NCBI GenBank assembly: GCA_023091735.1
Contig: JALKBU010000425.1
Coordinates: 1 to 40,996 of the forward strand
From: Trichomonas tenax
Lineage: Eukaryota > Parabasalia > Trichomonadida > Trichomonadidae
Length of the DNA stretch: 40,996 bases
Direction: 5' to 3'
The notes under the pieces were generated by a model. The model was not told where the DNA came from and did not search any database. It saw only the letters and a program-made list of their open reading frames with translations. Shown piece after piece: positions 1-8,285 of the stretch (position 1 is the first letter of the stretch; every line of letters begins with the position of its first letter). Made by a program: the position numbers and the translations under genes.

Positions 1-1084
1 TAATTCTATTAAATGTCAAACGTGCCGAAATCTTAACGTGAAAGCATCACGAAATCATTAAATCCTCTCATTTCTCCGGGCACAAAGCGAGCTTTAGCTC
101 GCTGGGCTGCCTCATTTGTGTGTGTGTATTTATTTAGCCCAATGGCCTCACCTCTCGTGTTGTATGGATTCTTTGTGTGTAGAAACCCCTCAGTTGATGA
201 ATATGTTTGGAAAAATAAACTGTCAATATATTTTGTAATATTTTGCTGTATGGGTGATATATTCTATATTATGTTTTCTGAGGTTATCGATCAAAAGAAT
301 AAAATGATATTTCGAATTGATAATGTAATAAAATTTAATAAATATTTTATTAACGAAATTCAATTGATATAGAAATTTTGTTAAGTATACATCCAATTTT
401 TGAATGAATAAAACAAATAATTGTAAATGTTAAGAAAAAATTATCTTGATACTTGCTTAGTAATTAACAAATAATAACATTCTGAGATTTTTGATTTTAC
501 TAAATAAACACCTTCTGCACCTTCTCTAGAGTATAAAAAATGAAACTCTCAAAATCCAACAATAACAATTTCCAAAAAGGAGTCATCTACCTTGCTAGAA
601 AAAGTGATTCCCTTCGCAGTCAAAAGTGAAAAATATTGTGTACGAATTGAGAGGACTCGTCACTTTTTTGCGAAAAATAAATTTAAAATGAAGTGTATTT
701 TTACAAATCAACAACAAAGGTATAGGATATAGAAGAGTGCTGAACCAAAATCAGCTGATTTGAGCGGGAATATAAATTTGATTTCCCAAAATTTCAAGTA
801 TAAGGATTGATGGCTTGAGGGATCCATCTACAGGGAGTGTCGATTAAGGATTGGAAGTTAAATTGAGGAAATAAAGGGTCTGGGATCGCTAGAGAGCGAA
901 CGCTCCCATCTAAGCTTTTGTGTCAAACCGTAAACCGAAAAAGGATAACTTCATAATAATGATGTGTGGATTATTTAAAAATCACTTTCACTTTAAAATT
1001 ATTTTTCGAAAAAAAGTTGAAGAACCCTCTCCAGCCGCATCAAATACTTTTCAGATTTTGACGGCAAAAAGAACCAAAATATTA
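1..1084. other. Gene-free AT-rich spacer with short GC hairpins
   Basis: No ORF here looks like protein. Two GC-rich perfect hairpins stand out against the AT background: AGCGAGCT-TT-AGCTCGCT at 86-103 and GAGCG-AA-CGCTC at 894-905. Three copies of the initiator-like word TCACTTTT cluster at 601-608 (minus), 623-630 (minus) and 661-668 (plus). The plus copy is followed 26 nt later by an ATG opening only a 14-codon ORF (689-733). This could be a dead gene start or a non-coding transcript. Confidence 0.5.
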
Positions 1085-1404
1085 TTACATGTCAGATTTA
1101 ACAATTTACACATCAGGATCTGACATGTAAAGCAAAATATTCAATTGCCATCCAACAAGTTGTTACTTAATTTCGACTCATGACAATGCCACCCATCGAA
1201 ATTTAGTGCAATTTCGGCTGGTAGCAGTGCCACCCAACAAGATTATAGCAGGTGTAGCCTTGTACTGCCACCACACGCAATAAAAATTGTTAAAATCCTT
1301 TATTAGACAAGTTTGTTCGACTGACTCATTAATTATGTCGGATTTTTTCCATGAGACCAATTTGTCACTCTACAAAAATACCTTATTGTCGGTTTTTCTA
1401 GAAA
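1085..1404 (+). repeat. Dispersed repeat, copy A
   Basis: This segment aligns by eye, in the same orientation, with 14628-14960. Shared landmarks in order are: an inverted repeat around TTACATGTCAGAT (here perfect, 1085-1097 and 1118-1130); a TGCCACCCATCGAAATTT block at 1187-1204; a small palindrome CGAAATT...AATTTCG (1197-1216); further TGCCACC boxes near 1228 and 1266; a conserved AATCCTTTA stretch; and an end block ACCTTATTGTC followed by TTTTTCTAGAAA. No coding capacity is evident. It is probably a non-autonomous mobile element or an old duplicated intergenic block. Confidence 0.7.
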
Positions 1405-1727
1405 GGTGGAGGACTTCTTTGAATCTCAAGCAGAAAGATGATGGAAATCATAGAATATTAAATTTCGTCGTTTCTCATCAATGCTGTGTGAAATAAACCT
1501 AAATTGGTCGATTTTAGGGTGTTATTGTGATTTCATAAATTGCATTTCATGTTTAAAGACCATCAAAACATGAACCCTATGAAGCCCTCAGCCGAGTGAT
1601 GGTGATTTATATATAGATTATGCTACAGAAGACAGTAAAAGTATTCGATAAAAAAATAGAAAAAACTTTTCTGGATATAACCGGCACAAACACATATATT
1701 TATTATTAGACAGTACAATAATATTCA
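1405..1727. other. Spacer without recognisable features
   Basis: About 320 bases between repeat copy A and the 3' end of the minus-strand PABP-like gene. I see no ORF, repeat or initiator motif of note. Confidence 0.5.
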
Positions 1728-2726
1728 CTAATTTCCAGACGAAGAGTTTGATGATGAAGAAGGACTGTGGAATAATTGTGGTGGAGGAATCAAAATTGAA
1801 CCATCACCCATCTTTGGAGTTTCTGGTTCTTTTGGTGTCGCATTGTCTGCTGGCTGAGAGTTATTAGTCATTTCTAATTTTGTTGATTTCTTGATGAAGT
1901 TTTGGCGCTCCTGGAATGACAGAGATCTGCAGCACGAAACGCGAGATCCAAATATATTCCTTCCATTCAGGCCAACAACTGCGCGAACAGCCGAATCATG
2001 GTCCGCCATAAGGACATAGCCAATATGCCTCTCAGGAACAATGCGAGCTGACACAATGTCACCGAATTCCTTAAACAATGCCAAAAGCTTCAATAATGTG
2101 TTGATAGCTTCCGGCAAATTTTTGATGAAGCAGTTCTTGAAGACTGGATCCAAGTTCTTCTGCATCGCCTCACTCATTGGGCGATCTTCCCTCTTAAGGT
2201 ATTTTACAACTGTCACTTCTTTGCCATTAATTGTTGAATCAGTCAATTCTTTCTGTGCACGCTGAGCATCATCAACTTTCATGTACTGCACATACGCGAA
2301 GCCTCTTGGCACTCCATTGAAAACAGGAACACGGACAGAAATAACTTCACCATAATTCGAAAATAACTCGTGCAATTGAATACTGTCGACAGTTGGATCC
2401 AAACCTTTGACATACAAATTTGCCTCTCCGGATTTAATGGCGGCGATTACTTCAGCCGTTGTTCTTGTAACAATGATTGAATCTCCATTTAACTTTGTAT
2501 AGTTGAAATCCTGAACAGCGATTTGCGCTTCAGCGGGCAGCGAAAAGTCAATGAAAGCGAAACATTTTGACGGTTTTTGTTTCAACACAACATTAATAAC
2601 TGTGCCAGCTTCTTGGAAAAGTGACCTCAAGAATTCAGCAGAAACGACCGCTGGAAGGTTAGAAACATGGATGCCATTGTCTTTTGGCTCGAAAACTCTT
2701 TTCAACGTCTGCATTGAGTTAATCAT
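1728..2726 (-). CDS. Polyadenylate-binding-protein-like, three RRM domains
   Basis: A 332-residue RNA-binding protein with three RRM folds. RRM1 is at about residues 19-90 (CFAFIDF as RNP1), RRM2 at about 103-178 (LYVKGL as RNP2, RGFAYVQY as RNP1) and RRM3 at about 199-270 (CFIKNL, HIGYVLM). A serine-rich tail ends in PSSSSNSSSGN. The order and LYVKGL motif resemble poly(A)-binding proteins, but only three RRMs and no C-terminal MLLE domain are visible, so it may be a nuclear PABP-like factor instead. The longest ORF begins at 2744, but that ATG lies upstream of the A of the initiator TCACTTTT. The first ATG after the predicted start of transcription (2739) is 2726; the ATG at 2714 is an alternative. 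Confidence 0.85.
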   Translation of the reverse strand: MINSMQTLKRVFEPKDNGIHVSNLPAVVSAEFLRSLFQEAGTVINVVLKQKPSKCFAFIDFSLPAEAQIAVQDFNYTKLNGDSIIVTRTTAEVIAAIKSGEANLYVKGLDPTVDSIQLHELFSNYGEVISVRVPVFNGVPRGFAYVQYMKVDDAQRAQKELTDSTINGKEVTVVKYLKREDRPMSEAMQKNLDPVFKNCFIKNLPEAINTLLKLLALFKEFGDIVSARIVPERHIGYVLMADHDSAVRAVVGLNGRNIFGSRVSCCRSLSFQERQNFIKKSTKLEMTNNSQPADNATPKEPETPKMGDGSILIPPPQLFHSPSSSSNSSSGN

Positions 2727-2733
2727 TATTAAT

Positions 2734-2741
2734 AAAAGTGA
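2734..2741 (-). promoter_or_regulatory. Initiator element of the PABP-like gene
   Basis: TCACTTTT on the minus strand, matching the trichomonad Inr TCA(C/T)(A/T). The predicted transcription start at 2739 leaves a 13-nt leader before the ATG at 2726. It overlaps the 5' codons of the longest ORF. Confidence 0.7.
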
Positions 2742-2807
2742 CATAATTGAAAGATAGTTTACAAAAACAATTGACTAATTTTTGGAATTCTAATATACGA
2801 ATATGTA

Positions 2808-3127
2808 GGGTATAATAAAGAGTCATGAAAAGTGACATGTTTACATGGCAGTTATAAATATGTTTTGATATGTAAAGTCTGCCATTTTAACAAAGGGTGT
2901 TCTATTAAGCTTGATATACTCTCTAACAAGCTTGAAATGATCTATAACAAGCTTATTAGACGCTCTAGCAAACATGATAGATTCTCTAATAAGATTTTCA
3001 GATGCTATAACAAGTTTAATTGAACTCTATAAATACAGATTCTAATTAGCTAACCAATTTTACATGTCAAAATGAAACACATTTACCATGTAAACACGTC
3101 ACTTTTTCGTGACTCTTTATTATACCC
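2808..3127. mobile_element. MITE-like element with terminal inverted repeats
   Basis: The left end (2808-2848, beginning GGGTATAATAAAGAGTCA) and the right end (3086-3127, ending TGACTCTTTATTATACCC) are near-perfect inverted repeats of about 42 bp with a one-base indel and a few transitions. Weaker similarity extends inward to TGATATGTAAA (2867-2877) and TTTACATGTCA (3059-3069). The 320-bp element has no transposase, and its core is a 21-bp tandem array. I see no clear target-site duplication. Each end carries a TCACTTTT initiator word pointing outward. Confidence 0.75.
2902..3030 (+). repeat. Degenerate 21-bp tandem repeat inside the MITE
   Basis: Units start near 2902, 2921, 2942, 2963, 2984, 3005 and 3025 and follow a consensus close to CTCTAACAAGCTTGAT. 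Spacing is 21 bp for the central units and 19-20 bp at the edges. Read in frame it gives a heptad such as SNKLEMI, YNKLIRR, SNKIFRC. No start context suggests that it is translated. Confidence 0.75.
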
Positions 3128-3671
3128 AACAATCTTTAGAATAAAATTATGATAAAATTGGTTTTGATTGGAAAAAACTGACATTGAAAGTTATTTTCGT
3201 TTTTACTGTTAAAATAGGCTTTTAATTTAGATGTCACAGAATATTTTTAGCAAATTATCAAAATATTTAAATATACAACGCAAAATATCAAAAAAATAAC
3301 CAGATAATCTATAACACAGTGAAGAGTACTTAATGACATATTTACATTTAATATGAAATCGAATTTTACTTAAAGTAATTTCAATAAATTTCTCTTTAAA
3401 TTTGCAACATTGTCATACTTTTAAATCGACTAATATATTAATTGATGAATAAAATATTCAACTGTAATGATCGAATACGTTACTAATATACTAATCTCGT
3501 CGATAGATAATGACCTATAACTGCCTTTCGTGTTATCTTTGATTCTTTATAAAAGATATCGAAATTCGATTTCTTATCTGTCACATTTTGCGATTTCTGA
3601 TAAAAATATTTGACATGTAAAATGTCAAAATTACATAAATATAGTCAAAAGGTGACATATAATTTTTTGCA
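3128..3671. other. AT-rich spacer upstream of the RBM25-like gene
   Basis: No gene is seen. It includes TTGACATGTAAAATGTCAA (3610-3627), a short palindromic version of the TTTACATGTCA motif that recurs in several spacers. No canonical initiator is obvious; TCAAAAGG at 3645 is the best placed, 25 nt before the ATG, but it lacks the pyrimidine at +2. Confidence 0.4.
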
Positions 3672-4436
3672 ATGGATTATGATTCTCAAGTCACTTTATT
3701 TATAGGTAATGTTGCTCCAACATTGCCAGATTCTTTCGTCATTAACATATTGCAGCAGTTTGGTCATCTACAAAACTGGAAAAGAGCCAAAACTATCAAT
3801 GATAGAACATTGGACTTTGGATTTGCAGATTTTGCTTCACCAAATGCTGCATTAAAGGCAATTAGATTGGCTCCTTTCGTTAAAGTCTTAGATATGGCTT
3901 GGGTAGCTAAAATCGATCGATCTCAGGAATTAACTCTTAAAGCTTTCCAAACTTCGAAAGTTTTAAGCCCAGGATTTAACCAGAACCAAGAATTACGCGA
4001 AGATCAGCTTACATTAAAAGTTGTTAACGAAATCGTCAGTTCAGTTACTTTTGCAAAAGTAAATGAACGTATGCAAGGCGTAATTATGTCGGAGTTCGAC
4101 GAAAAACGTGAAACAGAACACTTCAGATATCAGTCGGATATACGTCGTGAAGATGAGCAATTTGATGCTTTGTTCAAAGACGTTCTTCTCGCTCAGAAGG
4201 GTATAGAAATTACTCGCCAAGCGAAATTAAAAGAAATGGAAGAATCAAAGTTCGAAACACAAGCAAGAAAAGACAGAAGAGAATTTTTGAGAAATTGGAA
4301 ACGCCCAGTCTTACAAGGTAATGATCCAGAATCATTGACACAATTTGCTCAACAATGGATTCAATTTAATAAATATAAGAAAGAAAGACAAAGAATGAGA
4401 GAAAATGAAAAGGAGTACGAAAGATTATTGGAGTAA
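3672..4436 (+). CDS. RBM25-like RRM splicing factor
   Basis: A 254-residue protein. An N-terminal RRM spans about residues 8-85, with LFIGNV as RNP2 and LDFGFADF as RNP1. The stretch QFGHLQNWKRAK, followed by small gaps and the FGF core, resembles the RRM of RBM25, a U1 snRNP-associated splicing regulator. The rest is charged and helical (EFDEKRETEHFRYQ, ERQRMRENEKEYERLLE), as in the RE-rich region of RBM25 and yeast Snu71. The PWI domain of animal RBM25 is not visible. The ATG at 3672 starts just before the RRM. The likely role is in pre-mRNA splicing, inferred from the RRM type only. Confidence 0.7.
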   Translation: MDYDSQVTLFIGNVAPTLPDSFVINILQQFGHLQNWKRAKTINDRTLDFGFADFASPNAALKAIRLAPFVKVLDMAWVAKIDRSQELTLKAFQTSKVLSPGFNQNQELREDQLTLKVVNEIVSSVTFAKVNERMQGVIMSEFDEKRETEHFRYQSDIRREDEQFDALFKDVLLAQKGIEITRQAKLKEMEESKFETQARKDRREFLRNWKRPVLQGNDPESLTQFAQQWIQFNKYKKERQRMRENEKEYERLLE

Positions 4437-4934
4437 TACTACTAGTTACTTACATGATTTAGAAATAAAATTTGTTTGTATTTTATAAGTTTATTCTCTG
4501 AATACATATCAAAGATACTTTCGCCAACGCGATATCAAACATGAATATAATCAATTCAATATCAGGTTTATCTATTTTGAAACAGTTTTCAGGAAGATAA
4601 AATAAAATTCTACACCAAATATATGTTTTAAACAAGTTTTAATCAGATAATCTTATTATCAAGATATTTATATTTACATCACTAGATTTTAAAATTGGAT
4701 TTTCTTTAATTTAGAATTTTTTCCCCTAAATATTTAAATATTTTCGAAATATTGTTGCGATCAAAAAAATATTTGATTTTTGAAAATTCTTTTATTTAGA
4801 CGATATACACTATGCCGCACATATTGGAACGAAAATTTTAAATCTGATCGAAATTCAGAGAATTTGTAAACAGTCAGAAATTAGTGCAAAAAATTTTGTA
4901 AATTCGGATCTTTATTGTCAGTTTTTTTGTAATG
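4437..4934. other. AT-rich spacer without recognisable genes
   Basis: About 500 bases of very AT-rich DNA between two plus-strand genes. I see no ORF of interest and no repeat, only the ATG3 initiator at its right edge. Confidence 0.5.
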
Positions 4935-4942
4935 TCATTTTT
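4935..4942 (+). promoter_or_regulatory. Initiator element of ATG3
   Basis: TCATTTTT, with a predicted start at A4937 and a 14-nt leader before the ATG at 4951. Confidence 0.65.
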
Positions 4943-4950
4943 TTTAAAAT

Positions 4951-5727
4951 ATGAAGAATCAATTTCACCAGAAATGGATGAGCGTCATCAACAATTTCAA
5001 GTCAGTTCCACATAATTCTACACTCACTACAGAGGGGAAGCTCACTCCTGAGGAGTTTGTCGCTGCTGGAGACGGACTTATCGCAAATTGCCCAGTTTGG
5101 TGCTGGTGCTCTGCTCCAGAAGGCAAGGAAGTCGACTACTTGCCAAAGGATAAGCAGTATCTCATCAATCGTCGTGTTATTTGCCAAACACGTGCCTCAG
5201 ATTTATCCAAAATAATGCAAGAGGAGATCGATATCGGCGATGGCTGGTGTCAGGCAGGTGAAGGAGCAGCTCAGAAGGTTGAAGAAGTCGATGCAGACGA
5301 AGAAGTCGTTGATCTCGATGAAATTGATATTGACGCAATCGAACCAGAGGATGAGAGTGTTCCACAGTCAGACTATAGAACTTACGATATCACAATTTGC
5401 TACGATAAATACTACAATGTAGCTCACATCTTCATGTATGGTGTTGACAGTGAAGGCGTTCCGTTAAACCTCCAGCAGATGTACCAGGATATCAGCGCTG
5501 ATCACGCCGATAAGACTGTCACTTACGAGGACCATCCTTTCACTTCGACAAAGAATCTTTCAATCCATCCTTGCTTGCACGGACACGTCATGGTTGGCTT
5601 CATCAACCGCTTGGAGCACCCAGAGAAGTTCTGCGCACCAATGTATTTCTTCATCTTCTTGAAATTCATTCACACTGTTATTCCAACCATCGACATCAGC
5701 ACTCCAACACTCGACTTGGGTGCTTAA
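4951..5727 (+). CDS. ATG3: Autophagy E2-like enzyme ATG3
   Basis: 258 residues. ATG3 is the E2-like enzyme that passes ATG8 from ATG7 to phosphatidylethanolamine during autophagosome growth. Family signatures are present in order: LTPEEFVAAGDGL (31-43), CPVWCWC (47-53), YLPKDKQYL (63-71), an acidic flexible insert rich in D and E (about 110-137), RTYDITICYDKYY (143-155), DHADKTVTYEDHP (184-196) and the catalytic SIHPCLHG with Cys208. The acidic loop probably covers the ATG7-binding region. The codon choice (GAG, CTC, ATC) is richer in G+C than the spacers, which suggests good expression. A canonical initiator lies 14 nt upstream. Confidence 0.95.
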   Translation: MKNQFHQKWMSVINNFKSVPHNSTLTTEGKLTPEEFVAAGDGLIANCPVWCWCSAPEGKEVDYLPKDKQYLINRRVICQTRASDLSKIMQEEIDIGDGWCQAGEGAAQKVEEVDADEEVVDLDEIDIDAIEPEDESVPQSDYRTYDITICYDKYYNVAHIFMYGVDSEGVPLNLQQMYQDISADHADKTVTYEDHPFTSTKNLSIHPCLHGHVMVGFINRLEHPEKFCAPMYFFIFLKFIHTVIPTIDISTPTLDLGA

Positions 5728-5884
5728 TTATAACATTAAAAATGTATCTACAAAAATTAAATTATTTCATTCAATACAAAAAATATTTCTTCAAAACTAA
5801 AACAGGCTTCATATAAATTGAATAGGTTTAGAATTATAAAGCCCATAAATAACGTTTCGTTTTCATATCCCCTGTTATAAGAAT

Positions 5885-5892
5885 TCATCCCC
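5885..5892 (+). promoter_or_regulatory. Possible initiator of the thioredoxin-fold gene
   Basis: TCATCCCC has the TCAY core but C at the next position. Its A (5887) would give a 16-nt leader before the ATG at 5903, in line with the other genes here. Confidence 0.4.
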
Positions 5893-5902
5893 TGCTTTTC
5901 CA

Positions 5903-7003
5903 ATGTTGCAATATTTTCTTCCTTATCTTTCTATGCGAGTCAGTGGCGACAAAATTGCTGATCACTTAATCAACGTCTCGTGGAATATTCCCGTTTTCGT
6001 ATTCTGTTATTCGCCCTACTGCAGCATTTGCAACTCAATTCACCCGGCTTGGGATAACCTCTCGAAAATTTATAAAGATGATCCGAAAATCATGGTAGCT
6101 GAAGTAGACTGCAATACTTTTCACTATATTTGCGAAAATAAATTCAGATCTAAGGCATTTCCTAATTTTGTGAGACTTCTTAAAGGAATTCCGAAGACAA
6201 TACATCCAGACTTCGACTATGATGGGTTCGTTAAGCGTGTTGATGAACTCAAAGGACTCAAAATGGACGAATTATGTGAAAGATATCCATTATCAGAGAA
6301 ACAAAAATACCCAGCACTAGTTTTAAGCACACCAAAGAACAAAGTGGAGTGCTGTGCGCAGCTTGATTATCTTATTAAAGAAGATTCAACACTTTCTACA
6401 CAAATATTTTGTGTTCACAACGCAAAAACAGAGCAATTCGATGCATACATGAGCCAAGGAGCTTACGTCACAATGGATAAGAATATAACATCTCAAAACA
6501 TGATAGAATTCGCTCAGGAATATAGAACAACATTTTTCACATCAGTTCGTTGGTCTGAGATCTTAAAACGCAACAGAACAATAGGAATCATCATAACAGA
6601 GACAATGAATGATAATAACGAATTCAAGTCAATCGCAGAGAAAAATTCGAAGAAATTCTATTGGCAAAAGATTACGAGAATGAAATACAACGAATTGGCA
6701 AGTAGAGGCCTTAAAAAGACAGATGTGCCCGCGCTTGTCATTGGAGCTGAGAAAAAGGATAAATATGCAGTATATACAAACATATCACCGAAAGACGTAA
6801 TGATAATCGCTGAAGGTGAGTTTGGTGAAAATGGAACTATCGTGAATCGTAAAATGAGTTCAGTTTTCCATGATTTCGTTTTATTCCCTGGAAGATCTCC
6901 TTTATTCAGATATGCTATGTATTTCATCGCCGTGGCAATTGTAGTGGGGATGGTTATTGGTGGATTTTTCTTGAATTCGACAACAGCATTAAAATTCGAA
7001 TAA
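5903..7003 (+). CDS. Thioredoxin-fold (PDI/TMX-like) membrane protein
   Basis: 366 residues. A thioredoxin-like domain sits at the N terminus, with the redox motif CSIC at 40-43 inside SPYCSICNSIHPAW and the fold element FPNFVRLLKG further on. Two more thioredoxin-sized segments may follow but are divergent. A single hydrophobic helix (about 338-356, AMYFIAVAIVVGMVIGGFF) near the end leaves a short tail, as in type I ER oxidoreductases of the PDI/TMX group. The N terminus (MLQYFLPYLS) is only weakly signal-like, so ER entry is inferred. The stop is followed by A, forming the TAAA used by trichomonads as a polyadenylation cue. The role is probably disulfide exchange in the secretory path. Confidence 0.75.
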   Translation: MLQYFLPYLSMRVSGDKIADHLINVSWNIPVFVFCYSPYCSICNSIHPAWDNLSKIYKDDPKIMVAEVDCNTFHYICENKFRSKAFPNFVRLLKGIPKTIHPDFDYDGFVKRVDELKGLKMDELCERYPLSEKQKYPALVLSTPKNKVECCAQLDYLIKEDSTLSTQIFCVHNAKTEQFDAYMSQGAYVTMDKNITSQNMIEFAQEYRTTFFTSVRWSEILKRNRTIGIIITETMNDNNEFKSIAEKNSKKFYWQKITRMKYNELASRGLKKTDVPALVIGAEKKDKYAVYTNISPKDVMIIAEGEFGENGTIVNRKMSSVFHDFVLFPGRSPLFRYAMYFIAVAIVVGMVIGGFFLNSTTALKFE

Positions 7004-7184
7004 ATTGTTTATTATATTTCTTAAATCACTCCTATTTGGCCGTGGTAAACATATTTTATTGTTAATTTTGTGAAATATTGATAATGAGTTATGTTTTCGA
7101 GAATTTGACATACTCAAATTTACATGTCAAGAGGTTTTTCATTTTTTGTATAATGAGTTTTGTTTCTTTTTTCAGCTAAAATAG

Positions 7185-8110
7185 CTGAATTCACGATACA
7201 CATCCAATACATTCGAGTTAGAAAAGGACTTAAGGTACACAGTCCGCTCATGCATATTTCATCACGTCTTTTCTGAAGAGCATGGAGCTGCAATTAAGTT
7301 CAATAGTACAAAATCAATCCAAATCATTCTCTCTACATTCAAAAACTGCAATACAACGAAATCCGGAACTATACACGCAACCAATGCTTATCTAAAATGC
7401 AATAATTTTTTTAATAACACAGCCAACCAAGCGGCGATTTGCTTCTTTATAAACGGAGCAAATATATCATATTTATCATCTTCTGTTGCAGCTCAATATG
7501 CATATGCACTCTTAAATCTTGGAAATAATGGATATACAACCAATATAAACTCAACTGACTCAAAAACTTCATACCAGACATCGATTTGCAATATGAAATT
7601 TACAAATCATGATTTTACTTTTAATATGTTTTATAATTGCGGGAATGACTCTGGTGGAGCTTCGGTTCAGATGTATATAGGCAATTTCAATGTGAGTAGG
7701 TGTAATTTCATTAATGTAACTTCAACTTCATCAGCTCATGGCTTTTTAACAGTTGGAAACGGAACACAAGCGGGAATTACCAAATGCTACTTCGAAATCA
7801 ATCATAAAGTGTTTATATCGACATATATGCCATCAGGAACAGAACGAATATTATTTAGTTACTGTTCTTTTGTTTGCAGTATAACAGTATCCAGTGCAAT
7901 TATCACCACACAGAACGTCGTTGTCAATTCAGAAAGGAGTACAATGACTTATGTTTCAATTCCATTCGCTCCAGATATCCAATTTGAATTGTGTAATCCG
8001 ACAGCAAACCAATGCGATATATTCTATGTGGCCATGAAAATAATTTTACTAGATATTCATATCCAAATATCAATCACAATCTAATAATAAAACCGAATTT
8101 TTTAAAATAA
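7185..8110 (+). pseudogene. Broken surface protein gene, beta-helix (Pmp-like)
   Basis: One reading frame stays open from 7185 to 8084 and reads like a secreted right-handed beta-helix: many Asn, Thr and Cys, with steps such as EEHGAAIKFN, STFKNCNT, CNNFFNNTANQAA and SRCNFINVTSTSS. Trichomonads have large families of such proteins, including Pmp-like ones. The frame has no ATG at its beginning; the first in-frame ATG codons come late (for example 7593). Near 8025 the coding signal jumps to another frame that reads CGHENNFTRYSYPN and stops at 8110. A nearby ATG at 7153 (MSFVSFFS) may be a relic of a signal peptide but stops at 7177. Loss of start, a frameshift and early truncation point to a pseudogene. 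Confidence 0.65.
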
Positions 8111-8285
8111 ACAAATACTCAAGCGAAGCATCCATAGTAAAGCATAAAAACAGAATAGGAATGAGTCAAAAACCGTTAAAAATAGAACTTCACTTCTTTA
8201 AATACACAAAACGTGACATCTCTTTACTGAAAAAATTTCAGTTGTTTGAGAGGTTTACAAAATTTTGGTAAGAAACGTGACAAAA

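Noticed and set aside
118..372. 84-codon ORF near the left edge
   Set aside because: Low-complexity AT-rich translation, no family likeness and no initiator close to its ATG.
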